From: Bacteroides cellulosilyticus
Lineage (GTDB): Bacteria > Bacteroidota > Bacteroidia > Bacteroidales > Bacteroidaceae
Length of the DNA stretch: 64,000 nucleotides
Direction: 5' to 3'
Assembly (NCBI RefSeq): GCF_020091405.1
Contig: NZ_CP081903.1
Span: forward strand, 1,984,001 to 2,048,000
The translations under genes and the position numbers were made by a program. The first letter of the stretch is position 1. Each line of letters opens with the position of its first letter. Of this stretch, positions 54,015 through 62,965 are shown in pieces. Below the pieces are notes generated by a model. It did not search any database and was not told where the DNA came from. It worked only from the letters and a program-made list of their open reading frames with translations.

Positions 54015-56606
54015 TCATTTAACAGTGACTGGTATCGCCTTCAACAGTTTCAGCTCCGACGTACCACCATAAAGTATTTCATAATCACCTTCTATCGGGC
54101 GCATTGTGTTGGTTTCCGTATCAAACCATTCGAAATCTTCTTTGCTTAATGATACGGTCACATTGCTGGTTACCCCTTTGGCGATGTTCACACGCTTAAA
54201 GGCGCGGAGTGCGTGCGACGGGCCTTCTTTATCGCCCGGACGACGCAGATACACCTGTACCACTTCTTCTCCGTCGCGTTCACCTGCATTGCTCACGGGG
54301 ACGGTCAGGATGGTTTGTTCTCCATCTTTCACTTCCTGTGTACTCAATGAAGCGTCTCCGTAACGGAATGTGGTATAGCTCAAACCATGCCCGAAGGGGA
54401 AGAGCGGAGCTTCCGTCATGTACCGGTACGTGCGTCCCTTCATGGAATAATCTTCAAAGCCGGGCAGCTGGCTCGTACTCTTATAGAAAGTGACCGGAAG
54501 ACGTCCTGCCGGATTGTAATCTCCGAAGAGGACATTGGCGATAGCCGTACCACCGGCCTGACCGGGATACCATGCCTGCAGGATAGCATCGCATGTTTTC
54601 GATTCGGGAGTCAGGGCGATAGCGGAACCGGAGAAGTTGACGAATACAATCTTCTTTCCTGCTTTCTTCAATTCGGCAAGCAGACGGCTTTGGATGGACG
54701 GAAGTTCGATGGTTTCGCGGTCACCTCCCTTGAAGCCGGGAATGTTGACATGCATTTCCTCACCTTCCACTGCCGGGGATATACCTCCGGCAAAGATGAT
54801 GACATCTGCCTCTTTTACCTTGTTTACAGTTTGTTTCAGGTCAACGGGGACTTCACGCCCCATGTCAAAATCGAGTGCGGCATCACGGTTGCGGAAAGCA
54901 AAATCAATCTTGATACGATATTCTTTTCCGGCTTCTGCCTGGAGGGTGTAGACTTTTGCATTGTTTTTGAAGTTCATGCCTGCGGCAACTTCCTTGCCGT
55001 CAATGGAGAGTTTTGTTATCCCTTGGGTCTGAAAACGGAAAGCGATATCTTCACTCTTGGCGGGGCGGAATACGGATTCGTAGCTGGCAGAGAAATCTTG
55101 CAGATTGATGCCGGCTGCAAAGGTCGTGGCACCGGTGGTGATGAAGTGGAAGGGGGTACTGATGTGATTGGTTACATCCGGTGTTCCTTCCTGTTTCGTA
55201 TTGTTCCAGTATTTGGCACTGAAACCTTGCTTGCCATCCATGCTGCATTGCTGGAATACACTTTGCAAGGTGACGTCGGAGGTCAGGTCGCATCCGGGTT
55301 CGTAGATGATCTGTGATTCGGGCAGATATTCGCGGATACCCTCCAATAGAGTGATGGTATGTGAGGGGAAACCATTGTAGTTGCCCCATTGCATTACGGA
55401 GTCATTGGCATTAGGTCCTACCACGGCCACTTTCAGGTTTTTATTTAAAGGCAGTAAACTCTGATTGTTTTGCAACAACACAAGGCTCTCGCGTGCCATG
55501 CGGAGTGCCAGTTCACGATGTTCTTTACTATCTACCACGCTGTAAGGAATCTGTGCCCAGGACACTTGCGAAGGTTCGTCCATCTCGCCCAACTCAAAGC
55601 GGGCTTTCATCAGGCGCTTCAGAGAGATGTCTATTTGTTTTTCGTCAATCAACCCTTCCTTCACAGCTTCGGGCAGCGAGGCATAGCTGTCGCCACATTC
55701 CACATCTGTTCCGGAAAGTACGGCTTTGGCGGAAGCGTGTTGTTTGTCGGGGTCGGTTTCATGGGCGCCTTTGTTGTAGAAGTCGCTGATTGCCCAGCAG
55801 TCCGATACTACGATTTCTTTATATCCCCATTCGTCACGCAGAATTTGCATTAGCAGGCGGTTGCTTCCGCAACAGGGTTCACCTTCAAAGCGGTTGTAGG
55901 CACACATCACTTCTTTCACGTGCGCTTTTTGAACCAGGTCTTTAAAAGCGGGCAGATAGGTTTCCCATAAATCACGCGGGTCGATGTTCTCGGCATTGAA
56001 GCTGTGGCGGTTCCATTCCGGACCGGAATGTACGGCATAGTGCTTGGCACAGGCATGTAGCTTATCATACTTCTCTCCTTCAGGCCCTTGCAAGCCGCGT
56101 ACCACTGCCACACCCATCTGACCGGTGAGATAAGGATCTTCTCCGTAAGTTTCCTGTCCCCGTCCCCAGCGCGGATCACGGAAGATGTTGATGTTGGGTG
56201 TCCACATGGTGAGCCCCTGATAACGTTTCAATCCGCCTTCTTTGCTGAATTCGGTGTTCTTGGCACGTGCTTCATCCGAAACTGCGGTGAATACATCGTA
56301 AAGCAGTTCATTGTTGAAAGAGGCTCCCATACCGATGGCTTGCGGGAATACGGTGGCCAGTCCGGCACGTCCTACGCCGTGCAACGCTTCGTTCCACCAG
56401 TCATAGGCTTTTATGCCCAGTCGGGGGATGGCCGGAGATGTGTTTTGCATCAATGCGGCTTTTTCTTCCAATGTAAGTCGGCCTACCAGATCATTGGCAC
56501 GTTCTTCCGGACTTAGTGCCGGGTTTTTGTAGGGAGGTTGTGAACAGGAAAGGAAGCACAGACATAGGCATCCGATTCCGGTGAGCAACTGAAGTTTTCT
56601 TTTCAT
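54015..56606 (-). CDS. GH3 beta-glycosidase with PA14 insertion (probable beta-xylosidase)
   Basis: Lipoprotein of 863 residues (CFLSC lipobox, Cys21). The N-terminal TIM barrel has YDWWNEALHGVGRAG, RDPRWGRGQETYGEDPYLTG, KHYAVHSGPEWNRHSF and KEIVVSDCWAISDF with nucleophile Asp269. The alpha/beta sandwich carries a PA14-like insertion (about 450-590: GFSAKYWNNTKQEGTPDVTN). The C-terminus is fibronectin-like (PFGHGLSYTTFRYGDASL; EVVQVYLRRPG). LHGVGRAGLATVFPQAIGM is typical of bacterial beta-xylosidase/alpha-arabinosidase GH3 enzymes. First gene of GH3-GH8, with a TATTTTTG box about 63 nt upstream. No SusC/SusD lies beside it in the window. Confidence 0.92.
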   Translation of the reverse strand: MKRKLQLLTGIGCLCLCFLSCSQPPYKNPALSPEERANDLVGRLTLEEKAALMQNTSPAIPRLGIKAYDWWNEALHGVGRAGLATVFPQAIGMGASFNNELLYDVFTAVSDEARAKNTEFSKEGGLKRYQGLTMWTPNINIFRDPRWGRGQETYGEDPYLTGQMGVAVVRGLQGPEGEKYDKLHACAKHYAVHSGPEWNRHSFNAENIDPRDLWETYLPAFKDLVQKAHVKEVMCAYNRFEGEPCCGSNRLLMQILRDEWGYKEIVVSDCWAISDFYNKGAHETDPDKQHASAKAVLSGTDVECGDSYASLPEAVKEGLIDEKQIDISLKRLMKARFELGEMDEPSQVSWAQIPYSVVDSKEHRELALRMARESLVLLQNNQSLLPLNKNLKVAVVGPNANDSVMQWGNYNGFPSHTITLLEGIREYLPESQIIYEPGCDLTSDVTLQSVFQQCSMDGKQGFSAKYWNNTKQEGTPDVTNHISTPFHFITTGATTFAAGINLQDFSASYESVFRPAKSEDIAFRFQTQGITKLSIDGKEVAAGMNFKNNAKVYTLQAEAGKEYRIKIDFAFRNRDAALDFDMGREVPVDLKQTVNKVKEADVIIFAGGISPAVEGEEMHVNIPGFKGGDRETIELPSIQSRLLAELKKAGKKIVFVNFSGSAIALTPESKTCDAILQAWYPGQAGGTAIANVLFGDYNPAGRLPVTFYKSTSQLPGFEDYSMKGRTYRYMTEAPLFPFGHGLSYTTFRYGDASLSTQEVKDGEQTILTVPVSNAGERDGEEVVQVYLRRPGDKEGPSHALRAFKRVNIAKGVTSNVTVSLSKEDFEWFDTETNTMRPIEGDYEILYGGTSELKLLKAIPVTVK

Positions 56607-56668
56607 GGTATTAGTGCGTTTTTATTGTTATTAATAGACTTCTGTTTTGTCATTGTGGATGACGATTA

Positions 56669-56676
56669 CAAAAATA
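56669..56676 (-). promoter_or_regulatory. Putative -7 box of the GH3-GH8 unit
   Basis: Minus strand TATTTTTG, about 63 nt upstream of the GH3 ATG. No -33 element seen. Confidence 0.45.
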
Positions 56677-56728
56677 GGCAGAAAAGAGGATTTGGAAGAA
56701 GAATCGTATTTCAGATAGTTGAGTCTAT

Positions 56729-56808
56729 GTTACAGATTTCTTCCGGATGTTACATCTTGTTTTGCTGAGGTTACATTAAAAAGGAAAATGCCTGTTACAA
56801 GGCATTTT
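56729..56808. terminator. Hairpin after the methyltransferase gene, with GTTACA direct repeats
   Basis: AAAATGCC (56785-56792) pairs with GGCATTTT (56801-56808); T-rich tails follow on both strands. GTTACA occurs at 56729, 56749, 56770 and 56794 (steps of 20, 21 and 24), a loose periodicity across and beside the hairpin. Confidence 0.6.
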
Positions 56809-56848
56809 TCAGAGGGGGATATTGTAATTTGCAATATGAGTTCCTTCT

Positions 56849-58063
56849 TTATATTTTCTCGCAACGGATCAGAACCTTCTGTTCATTATTCAAGGTTGTA
56901 GCGAATAGATAAACTTCTCCGCCTTCGCTCAATTTGATACGTTTACGGAGTTCGGCTACTGAACTAGGAAAGTTACGAACCGTGATATTGGCTTTCTTTA
57001 GATCTCCTAATACGCCTTTTAGCTCTTTCTTATTCAATGTACATATACCCGTTATCCGGAAGCTTCTTCCGGGGAAGTTCTTTATCGGTTCACCGGAAGT
57101 ATAGAGGTGACTGTTAGGATGCAGCTTCTTTACCTTATATATGCAGGTTACATTGCGGAAAGCCCCTGCTTTGAGGATGGACGCGTTGGGTTCGTACAGA
57201 TATTTATCTAAAGTACCGGTATATTCACTCGGGCTTGATTGTTCCTGTTCGCGGGTGAAAGTGAAGAACTGTCCGGTTGTCTCTGTATTCCTCCCGTCCT
57301 TCGTTTGCAGATTGATGCAATGGATAGGAATATTCTTTGCGGCAACAATGTTGTGTCCTAAGATAAGCAAAAGTTCCTTGCATTCATTGTTTACAGAAAC
57401 AATGTGTGCTTCCTGTACGTGCTTTAAATCCTGAATAGCCAAAGACAGGTCGAGCATAGGGGAGAGTTTCACCATTACGTGCTGCGCCTTTTCGAGCAGC
57501 AGGGATTCCAACTCTGCTACATTCGGTTCACAGTCGGCAATGGCAACAGTCTTACCGCCATGCCCGTCACGACGGGCAGGATCAATGAATATCCAGTCGA
57601 CGGAAGACATCTCTTGCAGATGCCGGATGCCGTCTTTGTTTTCTATCCGGATATGATTCAGGCCCAGTAACGGGAAGTTATGCGATGCAATCTCGCAAAG
57701 AACTTCCTGCCGTTCCACATAGGTGACATGATGGAATTTCGGAGAAAGAAAAGCACAGTCTATGCCGAAGCCTCCGGTTAAGTCGGTCAGTGTGCCGGAG
57801 GAAGACTCCGGAATGATAGATGCTTTGTATCGTGCCGTAGCTTCCGAGGAACATTGCTCTAGCGATAGGTGACGGGGATATAGAATGCCTTCTTCCTCAT
57901 GCCAGGACGGTATTTTCTCTGCCGCCGCCTGTCTGCCCGCTATCTGCGTCAGTGCAACAGGCATATCCACACCGGGATATTTCGGCGCTTGCAGAGCCAG
58001 GTTGCGTACATCATCCTTGCAATGTTCGCGTATAAAACGAAGGGTTTCGTCATTCAATTCCAT
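56849..58063 (-). CDS. SAM-dependent methyltransferase with THUMP-like domain
   Basis: Cytoplasmic protein of 404 residues. A Rossmann methyltransferase core covers about 80-230: LTDLTGGFGIDCAFLSPKFH (motif I), VTYVERQEVLCEIASHNFPL, and WIFIDPARRDGHGGKTVAIA, where DPARR takes the place of the DPPY-type catalytic loop. The C-terminal part (about 300-404) is the THUMP-like module of this Bacteroidetes family (FPGRSFRITGICTLNKKELK). The likely target is an RNA, but no substrate is proven to my knowledge. It is 12 nt after the ATPase gene, transcribed with it. Confidence 0.85.
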   Translation of the reverse strand: MELNDETLRFIREHCKDDVRNLALQAPKYPGVDMPVALTQIAGRQAAAEKIPSWHEEEGILYPRHLSLEQCSSEATARYKASIIPESSSGTLTDLTGGFGIDCAFLSPKFHHVTYVERQEVLCEIASHNFPLLGLNHIRIENKDGIRHLQEMSSVDWIFIDPARRDGHGGKTVAIADCEPNVAELESLLLEKAQHVMVKLSPMLDLSLAIQDLKHVQEAHIVSVNNECKELLLILGHNIVAAKNIPIHCINLQTKDGRNTETTGQFFTFTREQEQSSPSEYTGTLDKYLYEPNASILKAGAFRNVTCIYKVKKLHPNSHLYTSGEPIKNFPGRSFRITGICTLNKKELKGVLGDLKKANITVRNFPSSVAELRKRIKLSEGGEVYLFATTLNNEQKVLIRCEKI

Positions 58064-58075
58064 AAACCTTGTCGT

Positions 58076-59206
58076 TTAATAGTTTCTTTGAAGCCATAAT
58101 CCGAAGAAACGGTCGTAAATCTGATAAGTTCCCGCCTCTTGTGTGACAAAATCCTTCTCCAACAGTCCTTTTAATGCCGATTGTACAGAGCTGGAAGATG
58201 GCAATCTATATTTCTTGATGAATGCACCGGAGGTGATGGCACTTGCTTTCCCTTCTTTGGTAATGGCAATGAGCAGTTCTTTTTGTTTCTCGGGCATCCG
58301 GAAAAGGGTTTCGGAGTAGGTATATTGGAATGAGCCTATGATTTGACAGATGGCTTCTTCAACCATCGAAACATCTGCAACCTCATGAACAGGTGTCATG
58401 TCATACAGGGTATGCAATACTTTCTGCATATACCAGGTAATGCCTTCAAAATATTGGTATATCTGTTCGATAGCTTCTTTGGATATAGTCTTCTCTGCTT
58501 CTTTGAAATGTTTCTGAGCAAATTTGATGTATTCTTCTAAAGGAATACTTTCCAGATGCATCATCGATACACTCTGATAGAAAGGGCGTGAGGCTGTCAG
58601 AAATATATTGCCCATAATGTGCCTCTGGCTTCCGGCAAAGATGAAATGGGCATTGTTGCAATGTTGCACGTAAGTGCGCAGGATAGCTTCCACATTGTCT
58701 TCCGCATAATTTGTGATTTGCTGGAATTCGTCAATGGCTACGATGCAGGGCTTGTTTGCCTGTTCCAGATAATGGAATATTTCATCCAGCGTAGCGTCCG
58801 GAGACTGGATGTCTCCCAAGCCTAAGTTGAATGAAGGGTTACCATTGAAGTCGAATGTCAGACTGGCTTGCAGTGACTTCATCGTTTCCCAGAAAGTCTG
58901 TATCGTTTTCTTGCCCGAGGACTTCAATGACTCGATAATTTCTTTGCTGAGAGCAAACACAAATTCACGCAGAGATTTGGTCGCATATATATCAATAAAG
59001 AATGTGTAATATGTCTTTTGAATTTCTTTACTCTGGAAACAATGACGTATCAATCCTGTCTTACCCATTCTTCGCGTTGAGATTAACGCGGTATTATTAC
59101 CATTGGTAATTTGCCGGATAAGCATCTCGCTCTCTGCTTTCCTGTCACAGAAATAGGCGGGGGATATGTATCCGTTTATAATGAAAGGGTTTCGGACGAT
59201 TAGCAT
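58076..59206 (-). CDS. AAA+ ATPase of the archaeal-ATPase-like (PF01637-type) family
   Basis: P-loop ATPase of 376 residues. Walker A variant STRRMGKTGLIRHCF (about 43-57), Walker B PCIVAIDEFQQI, and the sensor-type segment FIFAGSQRHIMGNIF. The C-terminal 100 residues form a winged-helix-like domain (YSETLFRMPEKQKELLIAIT; GAFIKKYRLPSSSSVQSALK, then a DFVTQE turn). The family is frequent in Bacteroides and other gut anaerobes, often near methyltransferases or mobile DNA, and its role is not settled. A consensus promoter (59233-59264) drives it and the methyltransferase as a two-gene unit. Confidence 0.88.
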   Translation of the reverse strand: MLIVRNPFIINGYISPAYFCDRKAESEMLIRQITNGNNTALISTRRMGKTGLIRHCFQSKEIQKTYYTFFIDIYATKSLREFVFALSKEIIESLKSSGKKTIQTFWETMKSLQASLTFDFNGNPSFNLGLGDIQSPDATLDEIFHYLEQANKPCIVAIDEFQQITNYAEDNVEAILRTYVQHCNNAHFIFAGSQRHIMGNIFLTASRPFYQSVSMMHLESIPLEEYIKFAQKHFKEAEKTISKEAIEQIYQYFEGITWYMQKVLHTLYDMTPVHEVADVSMVEEAICQIIGSFQYTYSETLFRMPEKQKELLIAITKEGKASAITSGAFIKKYRLPSSSSVQSALKGLLEKDFVTQEAGTYQIYDRFFGLWLQRNY

Positions 59207-59232
59207 GGCTTCTTTACTTTATGGTGATTATG

Positions 59233-59264
59233 CAAAGATAATTATTATAAAGTAATAATGCAAA
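59233..59264 (-). promoter_or_regulatory. Promoter of the ATPase-methyltransferase unit (-33/-7)
   Basis: Minus strand: TTTG at 59264-59261, exactly 20-nt spacer, TATCTTTG at 59240-59233, 27 nt before the ATG. Full match to the Bacteroides consensus. Confidence 0.75.
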
Positions 59265-59284
59265 GAAAATAATGGTGGCTTCAC

Positions 59285-60442
59285 TTATAACTGTACTTGT
59301 GCTTCCCGGAGCATCGTCTCCATAATATCCAGATCAGAGTTAACCTCGCCTTGCAGCAAATACTTATCCCGCTTGCGCGCTACTTTTTCATAAATCTCTT
59401 TCGCCCGTTCCGGCTGATTCTCCCAATACAAGGCAAGAGCACACAGCAAGCGTTGTTTGGAAGACATCATAATCTTATACCGCTGGATGTATCTCTTTAT
59501 CTTATCTGTATAAAGCCGCTCTACTTCTTCTTTTCTCCGTTCACCTATCAGTTCGAGGAACAGGAGCTCGCACTCGATTTCTTTTACGTATAGTCCGACA
59601 ATTTCCTCTTTATGCCGCTCTATTTCGCTAAACAGGGCGTGTGCAGTTTCAAATTCTTTCCGGTCTACATAGCGCGAAATATAGAGCAGTTTCACGGCAA
59701 CCTGCATGATATTCCTGTAATCTGTCACTTCATCGTTCGGGAACCATTCGTCCGGCATGTCTTTCAGTCTTACGCCTTTCTGAACTTCAGCGTTGACGGC
59801 TAACTGTAATGCCAGATACTTCCGGGTATTCAGATCCCGGTGCATCAATATCAGGTTGTAGGCATCATTCGTGATGCCCGACATCTTCAATGGAATACCG
59901 TTCATCAGTGCCAGGAAGAAGCCGCAGATAAAGGAGAATAGAAGGAATAAATGTAAAGGCAGCGGTATCTCGGGATAGGCAACCCAAAGAACAAGTGCAA
60001 GGATTGCCGTCAGCAGATTCATCAATACTCCGCCTGCATTATACCAGAAATAAGGCAACTGTTCGTAAGGCTTATCCGGTGGAGAGAGCAGGCATTGTCC
60101 GCCCGTGCCGGAGATGGAGAAACGCTTGAAACGGAACTTTCCTTTCTCTTTTATCAGTGTAAGGCTACCTACCCGAAAAGAAACGAACCGGTAACCGGTG
60201 GCAAGTCCGAAGATCAGATGCCCGCCTTCGTGCAGAATAATCTGTACGAAAACGGCAAGGATGAGACAGGCCAATGATAAGATACAGGAAAGCAAGAGTC
60301 GGCTCAACTGTATGTTTCCCATATTCCCGAAGAATTCACTTAATGTGGTCTCCGTAAAGAATGTGATGCAAAGCACCATTGCACCGAAGCCGATGCATGC
60401 ACCGAACAGGGTGGAAAGTATAAGTTTGAGAGCTTGTTTCAT
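59285..60442 (-). CDS. M50-like membrane metalloprotease
   Basis: Polytopic membrane protein of 385 residues from ATG 60442 (MKQALKLILSTLFGACIGFG); an earlier ATG at 60481 lies in the -7 box. The membrane segment LILAVFVQIILHEGGHLIFG carries HEGGH, an HExxH zinc motif. WYNAGGVLMNLLTAILALVL has the N-L-L pattern of the second M50 motif, although the usual NPD-type Asp is not obvious. The C-terminal 180 residues are soluble and helical, TPR-like (YVDRKEFETAHALFSEIERH; RLLCALALYWENQPERAKEI). It may perform intramembrane cleavage or may be a non-catalytic relative. The substrate is unknown. Confidence 0.75.
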   Translation of the reverse strand: MKQALKLILSTLFGACIGFGAMVLCITFFTETTLSEFFGNMGNIQLSRLLLSCILSLACLILAVFVQIILHEGGHLIFGLATGYRFVSFRVGSLTLIKEKGKFRFKRFSISGTGGQCLLSPPDKPYEQLPYFWYNAGGVLMNLLTAILALVLWVAYPEIPLPLHLFLLFSFICGFFLALMNGIPLKMSGITNDAYNLILMHRDLNTRKYLALQLAVNAEVQKGVRLKDMPDEWFPNDEVTDYRNIMQVAVKLLYISRYVDRKEFETAHALFSEIERHKEEIVGLYVKEIECELLFLELIGERRKEEVERLYTDKIKRYIQRYKIMMSSKQRLLCALALYWENQPERAKEIYEKVARKRDKYLLQGEVNSDLDIMETMLREAQVQL

Positions 60443-60480
60443 TGTTGTATGGTATGAAGTTCTTACCCGGTTTGTCTGCA

Positions 60481-60488
60481 CAAATATA
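60481..60488 (-). promoter_or_regulatory. -7 box of the M50-like gene
   Basis: Minus strand TATATTTG, 38 nt before the chosen ATG. It excludes the longer start at 60481. Confidence 0.6.
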
Positions 60489-60504
60489 AGGAATATAAGG
60501 AACT

Positions 60505-61170
60505 TTATGGTATAACCTTGTATTTTTGTTTAGCTTCCTGCCGGCTGCACCAGTTAAAATGCCACCACTCGCTGGGCAATGCGCGAAAACCTGCGGCACG
60601 CATGACGCTCCGCAGCAGTTGCCGGTTCGCCTGTTCCTGCTTTGTCATTTTCCCGCTTTGCACCAGTGCGGCTTCATTCGTAATGTGAGCTTCGGGGCCG
60701 AGGTGGTCTACTTCCGTACCCATCGGCAGGGGATTTCCCGCTTCATCCAGTATGCTGATGTCTACCGCCAGACCGTAGTTGTGCAGTCCGCCGCCACGTG
60801 CGGGATTGGAAACATAGATATACTTGGAGGTGCCTTTCACCACATTCCACATTTTCTGCTGTACACTCATCGGGCGGGCGGCATCATACACGATGAGGCG
60901 ACGGCCGGGGTATCGCTTTTTCAGTTCCTGTTGCGCCAGTAGCAGTCCTTTCATGGCATCGGGATGCAGATACGCCTCATGCAGATCTTCGTATAGCACC
61001 TTTCCCGTGAAATTATCCGCCCGGGTATACATCAGGTCTACGACGATGGAGCTGTCCGCTTCGGCAATGTTCACCAGTCCGATGCTTTCCAGATATCTTG
61101 CCGTTTCACTCTTTTGTGCGGATGCGGGGATAAACCAGAGAGCAAGTAGAAAATAATATATATACTTCAT
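60505..61170 (-). CDS. D-alanyl-D-alanine dipeptidase, VanX/DdpX type (M15D)
   Basis: Exported peptidase of 221 residues, signal ending PASAQ. Zinc ligands and catalytic residues are intact: His130 and Asp137 in [12 protein letters not shown] (HxxGxAxD), Glu201 and His204 in SEWWHF, and the substrate Arg in YDAARP (Arg99). In most bacteria without glycopeptide resistance genes this enzyme recycles or hydrolyses cell-wall D-Ala-D-Ala; there is no vanHA neighbour here, so a resistance role is not suggested. It is separated from the M50-like gene by a promoter and has its own -7 box (TACCTTTG). Confidence 0.92.
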   Translation of the reverse strand: MKYIYYFLLALWFIPASAQKSETARYLESIGLVNIAEADSSIVVDLMYTRADNFTGKVLYEDLHEAYLHPDAMKGLLLAQQELKKRYPGRRLIVYDAARPMSVQQKMWNVVKGTSKYIYVSNPARGGGLHNYGLAVDISILDEAGNPLPMGTEVDHLGPEAHITNEAALVQSGKMTKQEQANRQLLRSVMRAAGFRALPSEWWHFNWCSRQEAKQKYKVIP

Positions 61171-61189
61171 GCCTTTTTTTCTTTGCCTG

Positions 61190-61197
61190 CAAAGGTA
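61190..61197 (-). promoter_or_regulatory. -7 box of the VanX-like gene
   Basis: Minus strand TACCTTTG, 20 nt before the ATG at 61170. No clear -33 element. Confidence 0.55.
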
Positions 61198-61233
61198 CGA
61201 ATTCCCACCGGATTAGCCGTTCCGTGCGAATAC

Positions 61234-61269
61234 ATAGATTTTGTCTATTTCCTCATAGAATTTATCTGT
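61234..61269 (+). promoter_or_regulatory. OxyR-like binding site upstream of catalase
   Basis: ATAG-N7-CTAT-N6-ATAG-N7-CTGT (ATAG 61234, CTAT 61245, ATAG 61255, CTGT 61266). The OxyR consensus is ATAG-N7-CTAT repeated with N7 between the halves; here the linker is one base short and the last half has one change. It abuts the -33 TTTG (61269-61272), the position where OxyR contacts polymerase. Catalase is a known OxyR target in Bacteroides. Confidence 0.6.
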
Positions 61270-61299
61270 TTGTAATGAACTTACGAATCCTTACATTTG
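61269..61299 (+). promoter_or_regulatory. Catalase promoter (-33/-7)
   Basis: TTTG 61269-61272, 19-nt spacer, TACATTTG 61292-61299, with the ATG 33 nt after the -7 box. It excludes the earlier in-frame ATGs at 61224 and 61275. Confidence 0.75.
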
Positions 61300-61331
61300 T
61301 TCCATATATTAGTTCTCTAAACAAAAATACC

Positions 61332-62798
61332 ATGGAAAAGAAAAAACTCACCTCTGCCAACGGGCGCCTGATCGCCGACAATCAAAACACTCAGACCGCA
61401 GGACAACGTGGTCCTATCATGATGCAAGACCCCTGGTTTCTGGAAAAACTTGCACACTTCGACCGTGAAGTGATTCCTGAAAGACGTATGCATGCCAAAG
61501 GTTCCGGCGCATACGGTACGTTTACCGTAACACATGACATCACAAAGTACACCCGTGCCGCTATCTTCAGCGAAGTAGGTAAGAAGACGGAGTGCTTCGT
61601 ACGTTTCTCCACCGTAGCCGGTGAAAGGGGAGCTGCCGATGCCGAACGTGATATCCGTGGTTTTGCCATGAAGTTCTATACGGAAGAAGGTAACTGGGAT
61701 TTAGTGGGAAATAATACTCCTGTATTCTTCCTGCGCGATCCGTTGAAATTTCCCGATTTGAACCATGCCGTAAAACGTGACCCGCGCACCAATATGCGCA
61801 GTCCGAACAATAACTGGGATTTCTGGACCTTGCTGCCCGAAGCTTTGCATCAGGTGACCATCACGATGAGTCCCCGTGGTATTCCTTATTCCTATCGCCA
61901 CATGCATGGTTTCGGTAGCCATACTTATAGTTTTTTCAATGCCGCCAACGAACGTATCTGGGTGAAGTTCCATCTGCGCACCCTGCAAGGCATCAAGAAT
62001 CTGACCGACCAGGAGGCCGAAGCTATCATTGCCAAGGATCGTGAATCGCACCAACGCGACTTGTACGAGAGCATCGAAAAGGGTGACTTCCCGAAGTGGC
62101 AATTCCAGATACAGCTGATGACGGAAGAGCAGGCGGACGAATACCGCATCAATCCGTTCGACCTTACAAAGGTGTGGCCGCACAAAGATTTCCCGCTTCA
62201 GGATGTAGGTATCCTGGAACTGAACCGTAATCCGGAAAACTACTTTGCCGAAGTAGAGCAAGCGGCTTTCAATCCGCAGAATATAGTGGAAGGCATCGGT
62301 TTCTCTCCCGACAAAATGTTGCAGGGACGCCTTTTCTCTTATGGTGATGCACAGCGTTACCGCTTGGGAGTGAATGCGGAACAGATTCCGGTAAACAAAC
62401 CCCGTTGCCCGTTCCATGCTTACCATCGTGACGGTGCCATGCGTGTAGACGGTAATTACGGCAGTGCCAAGAGCTACGAGCCCAACAGTTACGGTGAATG
62501 GCAAGACTCTCCCGAGAAGAAAGAACCGCCTTTGAAAGTTCATGGCGACGTTTATAACTACAACGAACGTGAGTATGATGATGATTACTACAGCCAGCCG
62601 GGTGATCTTTTCCGCCTGATGTCCGTCGAAGATCAGCAACTGACGTGCGAAAATACAGCCCGTGCCATGGGTGATGCCGAACTCTTCATTAAGCAACGCC
62701 ATGTGCGCAACTGTTATAAAGCTGATCCGGCCTATGGTACAGGCGTAGCCAAAGCTTTAGGTCTTGACCTGGATGAAGCATTGAAAGCAACCCGATAG
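61332..62798 (+). CDS. katA: Heme catalase (monofunctional, small-subunit clade)
   Basis: Enzyme of 488 residues splitting hydrogen peroxide. The start [20 protein letters not shown] is chosen because the promoter lies after earlier ATGs. Active-site features: [20 protein letters not shown] (distal His54), the Asn127 region [20 protein letters not shown], and the proximal Tyr in [14 protein letters not shown]. The length and C-terminus (DLDEALKAT) fit the small-subunit, clade 3-like type. It protects this anaerobe during exposure to oxygen. An OxyR-like site precedes it. In B. fragilis the equivalent is called katB. Periodic array C follows 38 nt after the stop. Confidence 0.96.
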   Translation: MEKKKLTSANGRLIADNQNTQTAGQRGPIMMQDPWFLEKLAHFDREVIPERRMHAKGSGAYGTFTVTHDITKYTRAAIFSEVGKKTECFVRFSTVAGERGAADAERDIRGFAMKFYTEEGNWDLVGNNTPVFFLRDPLKFPDLNHAVKRDPRTNMRSPNNNWDFWTLLPEALHQVTITMSPRGIPYSYRHMHGFGSHTYSFFNAANERIWVKFHLRTLQGIKNLTDQEAEAIIAKDRESHQRDLYESIEKGDFPKWQFQIQLMTEEQADEYRINPFDLTKVWPHKDFPLQDVGILELNRNPENYFAEVEQAAFNPQNIVEGIGFSPDKMLQGRLFSYGDAQRYRLGVNAEQIPVNKPRCPFHAYHRDGAMRVDGNYGSAKSYEPNSYGEWQDSPEKKEPPLKVHGDVYNYNEREYDDDYYSQPGDLFRLMSVEDQQLTCENTARAMGDAELFIKQRHVRNCYKADPAYGTGVAKALGLDLDEALKATR

Positions 62799-62836
62799 TT
62801 AAGGGATGTCCTGAACAACACTAAGGCCCTATATGC

Positions 62837-62924
62837 AAAAGATGGCATCTATTACATCAAAAGATGCCATCTTTTACAGTGGAAGATGCCACCTTTTGCA
62901 ACGAAAGATGGCATCTTTTGCATA
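62837..62924. repeat. 22-bp-period palindromic array C (4 units)
   Basis: Four consecutive 22-nt units start at 62837, 62859, 62881 and 62903. The core is AAAAGATGGCATCTTTTGCA with variants, containing the dyad AAGATG-G/C-CATCTT. Units can pair with themselves or each other; unit 1 AAAAGATGGCATCT and unit 2 AGATGCCATCTTTT are fully complementary over 14 bp. It lies between convergent catalase and AraC genes and could end transcription from both sides. TAAGGGATG occurs on each flank (62800 and 62932). Confidence 0.9.
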
Positions 62925-62965
62925 TCCGGGATAAGGGATGGATGTGGTATGGCTTAACCTTGAGG

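Noticed and set aside
54387..55316. 309-codon plus-strand open frame
   Set aside because: Antisense to the GH3 gene, no recognisable domain.
60505..61170. Glycopeptide resistance locus (vanX)
   Set aside because: Only the dipeptidase is present; no vanH, vanA-type ligase or vanRS genes flank it.
61701..62702. 333-codon minus-strand open frame
   Set aside because: Antisense to the catalase core, with no start context and no family resemblance.
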